A stretch of DNA of 35,224 nucleotides. It comes from Kipferlia bialata. Taxonomy: Eukaryota > Fornicata. Position numbers and translations under genes: made by a program. Below are positions 32,515-35,224 of this stretch, piece after piece (positions within the stretch are counted from its first letter, which is position 1; each line of letters begins with the position of its first letter). The notes under the pieces were generated by a model. That model did no database searches and was not told the origin of the DNA. It was given only the letters and a program-made list of their open reading frames with translations. The DNA is taken from the NCBI GenBank assembly GCA_003568945.1, contig BDIP01000060.1, positions 1-35,224 on the forward strand. Direction: 5' to 3'.

Positions 32515-33688
32515 TAGATGTCCAGCGTATCTAACCCGTCTGGCCTCAGGGCACTCGGGGTCAAAAGGAGCGAAGTTGAGTAGTGCGGGGTCGACAGGCA
32601 CGGACGGTCTAGCAGGGGTACGGTCAGAACTAGAACTGCTCTTTGAGCCGGGGCGCTTAGCATTCCCCCCAACCTGTGCACGGCTTCGCCCAGCGGCATA
32701 CTCCTGCACACCTCCTGCGGCTAGCATCCTGTAGAGTAGCTCAACCCCCTTACCACTCTTAGCAGATACCTCAGCAAAGTAGGCAGAGCGCTCCTGGGCA
32801 AGCGAGCACCCATCTATGTATGGTACCTCACGGGCTTTGGGAGTGGCGTCACACACGTCACTCTTGTTTCCGACAATGGCCAGGAAGGGGCTGTCAGAGT
32901 TCTTGGACACCCACTCAAGGTGCTCCCCAAGCCTCTTGAACGTGCCTTGATCTGTGATGTCATACATGACAATGACCACGTTGACACCTCGGAGGTACTG
33001 GCGGTTGATGGTGCGGAAACTATCCTGACCTGCAGTGTCCCACACTTGCAGAGAGAGAGTGGCACCAGGGGGGCCATATTGGAGTCTCTTGCTCTTGAAA
33101 TCGACACCGATTGTGGATATGTAGCCCGCTGCTGAAGGAGTTCTTGGCAAATCGTTCTATCATACAAGACTTGCCGACTGAACTATCGCCAATGACAATG
33201 AGTTTCAGCATATGGTCACACTCCCCGTCTCTCTCCCCCTGGTCTGTCTCCACTACACTACTGGCCTCGACTGCGTTATCAACCGGGGCGGCCAGTTGCC
33301 GCATGACAGTCTGTAGCTGTGACTGGAGAGCAGCCTGCATGTGGAGCACCTCCTGATGTCTGCCCTGAGCTGCCTCCTCTGCCACACTGAAGTGGGCCTC
33401 GACTGCCCCCAGGATACCAGCATACTCACCCCCTGCCTCACGCAGGGCTGCCTCTGCCTCCCTCACCTCCTGGCTCCCTCCCCTCCCCTCCATACGCATG
33501 GCTGTCAGTTGGTCACCCATGCGGTTGAGAGCGGCTTGCACAGCTCTCACCCCCTGTTCTTGCAGGAACAGAACACGAGAACAGGTATCCAGTGTCAGTT
33601 GTCCTGTGAGAGAGGTCAAGTCACGCTGCAGATCCATGAAGGCGGTGTCAGCCGTCTTGCAGGCTAGGATGCGTCTAAATGTCCCCAT
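32503..33688 (-). CDS. Rab-family small GTPase with N-terminal helical extension
   Basis: ATG at 33688 opens about 160 residues rich in Ala, Glu, Gln and Leu, mostly helical and probably coiled coil. Then comes a full Rab GTPase: P-loop LIVIGDSSVGKSC, switch I / G2 YISTIGVDF, G3 WDTAGQDSFRTI, G4 GNKSD and G5 VSAKSG. Rabs cycle between GTP and GDP and direct vesicle traffic. The C-terminal part is a Ser/Pro-rich linker, and this frame stops at 32503 without the usual prenylated cysteines. A frame change is needed between the P-loop part (stopping at 33020) and the switch I part: one base too many near 33121-33130. The expected reading SSG-YISTIGVDF is split by a C and no intron fits. With the second break before the PH domain, the gene is a decaying copy or contains sequence errors. 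A 3' splice-site-like CTTACCTCGACAAG just upstream hints at further 5' exons. Confidence 0.85.
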
Positions 33689-33877
33689 ACCAAAATACTT
33701 GTCGAGGTAAGTACTAGCTCTCTCTCCACACAAGAGGTGAGGAGAGGGAGAGAGTGGCAGTGTTCAGAGGGGAGGTCACACACGGTCTTGTCTAGAGAAA
33801 CAATCTGAACTGTGAGGCTTGGGGAGTCCAGTTACCACATCATATATCACGTTTACTAGTTTGTGACCCTCATGTAT

Positions 33878-34157
33878 TCACAAGTTCTTCATATGGTACA
33901 TATAATCATTAATGCGACTCCTAAGATAGTACTCAGTCGGGGCCTTTGCCGTCGTAATCTCATTCATACATGAGAGATTTACAATTCTTTGAATATTTGC
34001 GTACCTGATCCAACACGAGCACGCACTTGGCGTCTGCGTGTCTCTTGGTGTCGTGTCTGCTCTTGATGGCCATGATGGCAGAGGCCACCTGTTTAGCAGT
34101 GTCCATCTGAGTGGTAGCTGTCAGAGTTTCTATGTCTAGAGGTGAGAGCCAGAAACG
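33878..34157 (-). CDS. Last two exons of an unrecognised gene (partial)
   Basis: Minus-strand exons 34157-34005 and 33958-33878 join in phase 0 to about 77 residues ending in TGA. The reading RFWLSPLDIETLTATTQMDT then KQVASAIMAIKSRHD then YYLRSRINDYMYHMKNL is helical and charged, with normal protein composition. I do not recognise a family. The exons lie just upstream of the Rab-type gene on the same strand. A possible donor (GTGAAT) overlaps the stop, so they could be 5' exons of that gene rather than a separate one. Upstream exons could not be fixed; a candidate reading lies around 34330-34430. Confidence 0.5.
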
Positions 34158-35224
34158 CTGAAAGTGCGGATTTGGAGGTAACAACAATAATAATACACTG
34201 AAAGGTGGGGCCATCATGAGTAAGAGATACATGCTAAAGGGAAAGAGAGAGGGCCAAAAGGACAGAGAGAAGGACACATAGAAGATGAGGAGATGTAGTA
34301 TGCGGGGGAGGGGGGGGGGATAGAGAAATAGTGCTCTAGTATGAGAATGTCAGGGATAGAGTTGGTAAGGCGGTGGAAATACATTTCATGTTGTGTGAAA
34401 TGCCAGTGACACCAAGACCCAGGGCCAGACCCCTCACCCAATGCAATATATATATATATGCACGTTGCTTCTAACGCGAACAAACCACAAGGCTATGTAG
34501 GTATGGTAGTCTCCCAACATTGAGAGGTCAAATAACTATATCAGTACCATAGTATACTGACTGGTATGGCCATGCATGAGTCCTTGAAAGATCGTGATAT
34601 TACTGAAAGGAAGGAAACTATATTGACACCGATACCTTTTGGGACGTGTTTGTACCACTGGGGAAGCAAGGTCCCTTCCTTAGATCTAGACACGGAGATT
34701 TCAGTCCAAACTCTAGAAGGTTGCCAACATCAGGATCGGTCTGAGCAAAAAATGGAAAAGGGTCTAGGCTAGTCTTGGGAAGTCATATGTATGAATACTA
34801 CACAGATAAAGGCACCCTATACTGGACACATGGTGTTAGAAGGGTGTCCTGTTTCTAAGTGACCAGATACCTCATGAATCCGAAGATTGGAACAAAAATG
34901 AGCACAACATGGATAGCAACCGGATTCGGTGCAGTTTCGTCAAACTGAAACGTCCTGGCGTATCACATCCCTCTCACCATCTTAATGGTTGGCCCCTAGC
35001 ACTCTCCTGGTATCTATTCAGCTGATCGCATATGAGTCCTGTTAGAGTGAGTGATGTGTAATACGATAAGTGTGGAAGACACTCACACCGACAATTTAGG
35101 TGTCATTCACTCAACTGACATTTATGTCGGTACTACACTGCATGCTGCTAAATAGAGTACTTGACGGACTGCTGTGGTGGGACCTTGACATGAGCCTGGG
35201 TCAGGTGTTTGTGTGCTGAACCCT
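34158..35224. other. Right-hand end without a supported gene
   Basis: Contains a short (TA)n run (34445-34460), a G run (34303-34319), a 68-codon plus-strand ORF (34566-34772) without recognisable features, and ACACCCTT on the minus strand near 34856-34849. That last box could be the promoter of the minus-strand gene to its left. Nothing else is recognisable. Confidence 0.45.

Noticed and set aside
34566-34772. 68-codon plus-strand ORF
   Set aside because: Short, no recognisable features, no promoter box of the type seen at other genes, no clear splice partners.
1-35224. CRISPR arrays, rRNA genes, transposons, viral or retroelement remnants
   Set aside because: No spaced repeats, rRNA-like blocks, transposase, reverse transcriptase, integrase or capsid-like readings, and no terminal repeats, were seen on either strand.

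Overview
The window is eukaryotic nuclear DNA from an intron-rich protist with compact genes. Coding reads on both strands are cut by many short GT-AG introns, most of 40-170 bases. Their 3' ends nearly all carry a branch-site-like CTNAC or TTRAC placed 2-8 bases before the final AG. That fused branch site/3' splice site is known from metamonads such as Giardia and Trichomonas. Together with the intron density, a kinesin, a Kelch-type protein and a huge surface-type protein, it suggests a free-living fornicate (Kipferlia/Carpediemonas-like). The organism call is inference.

Layout, left to right. (1) 238-12870, plus: a giant AAA+ protein of the RNF213 (mysterin) family, about 3,800 aa in 17 exons, the last of 4.9 kb. 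It has no RING finger and its RZ-type zinc finger is altered. (2) 12871-13642: convergent spacer. (3) 13643-15748, minus: a small Kelch-like beta-propeller gene whose 5' end is uncertain. (4) 15.75-16.29 kb: low-complexity DNA with a long G/A homopolymer that looks like an assembly junction. (5) 16294-16647, minus: the first three exons of a kinesin motor gene; the rest of the motor is not present. (6) 16849-20514, plus: a 15-exon, 598-aa homologue of glucokinase regulatory protein (double SIS domain). It is divergent from the kinesin, with a 200-base shared promoter. (7) 20782-31144, plus: a 17-exon type I membrane protein of about 2,929 aa with a signal peptide, FG-GAP-like blades, Ig/invasin-like repeats, one transmembrane helix and an acidic tail. 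(8) 31145-32221: convergent spacer with one hairpin. (9) 32222-33688, minus: a Rab-type GTPase with an N-terminal helical extension, apparently continuing into a C-terminal PH domain. Two single-base frame breaks interrupt it. (10) 33878-34157, minus: the last two exons of an unrecognised gene that may belong to the Rab gene. (11) 34158-35224: no gene recognised.

A promoter-like element, CTACACCCTT followed by a T5 or A5 box (CTCAAAAA or its reverse complement), sits about 80-150 bases upstream of each gene whose start is visible: the RNF213-like gene, the kinesin (inverted), the GKRP-like gene and the giant membrane protein. The genes do not form one pathway. Ubiquitin/AAA+ biology, sugar-phosphate sensing, cell-surface adhesion, microtubule motility and vesicle traffic are simply neighbours. 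Exon joins of the RNF213-like, GKRP-like and membrane-protein genes keep one reading frame from start to stop, which supports the hand-built models.
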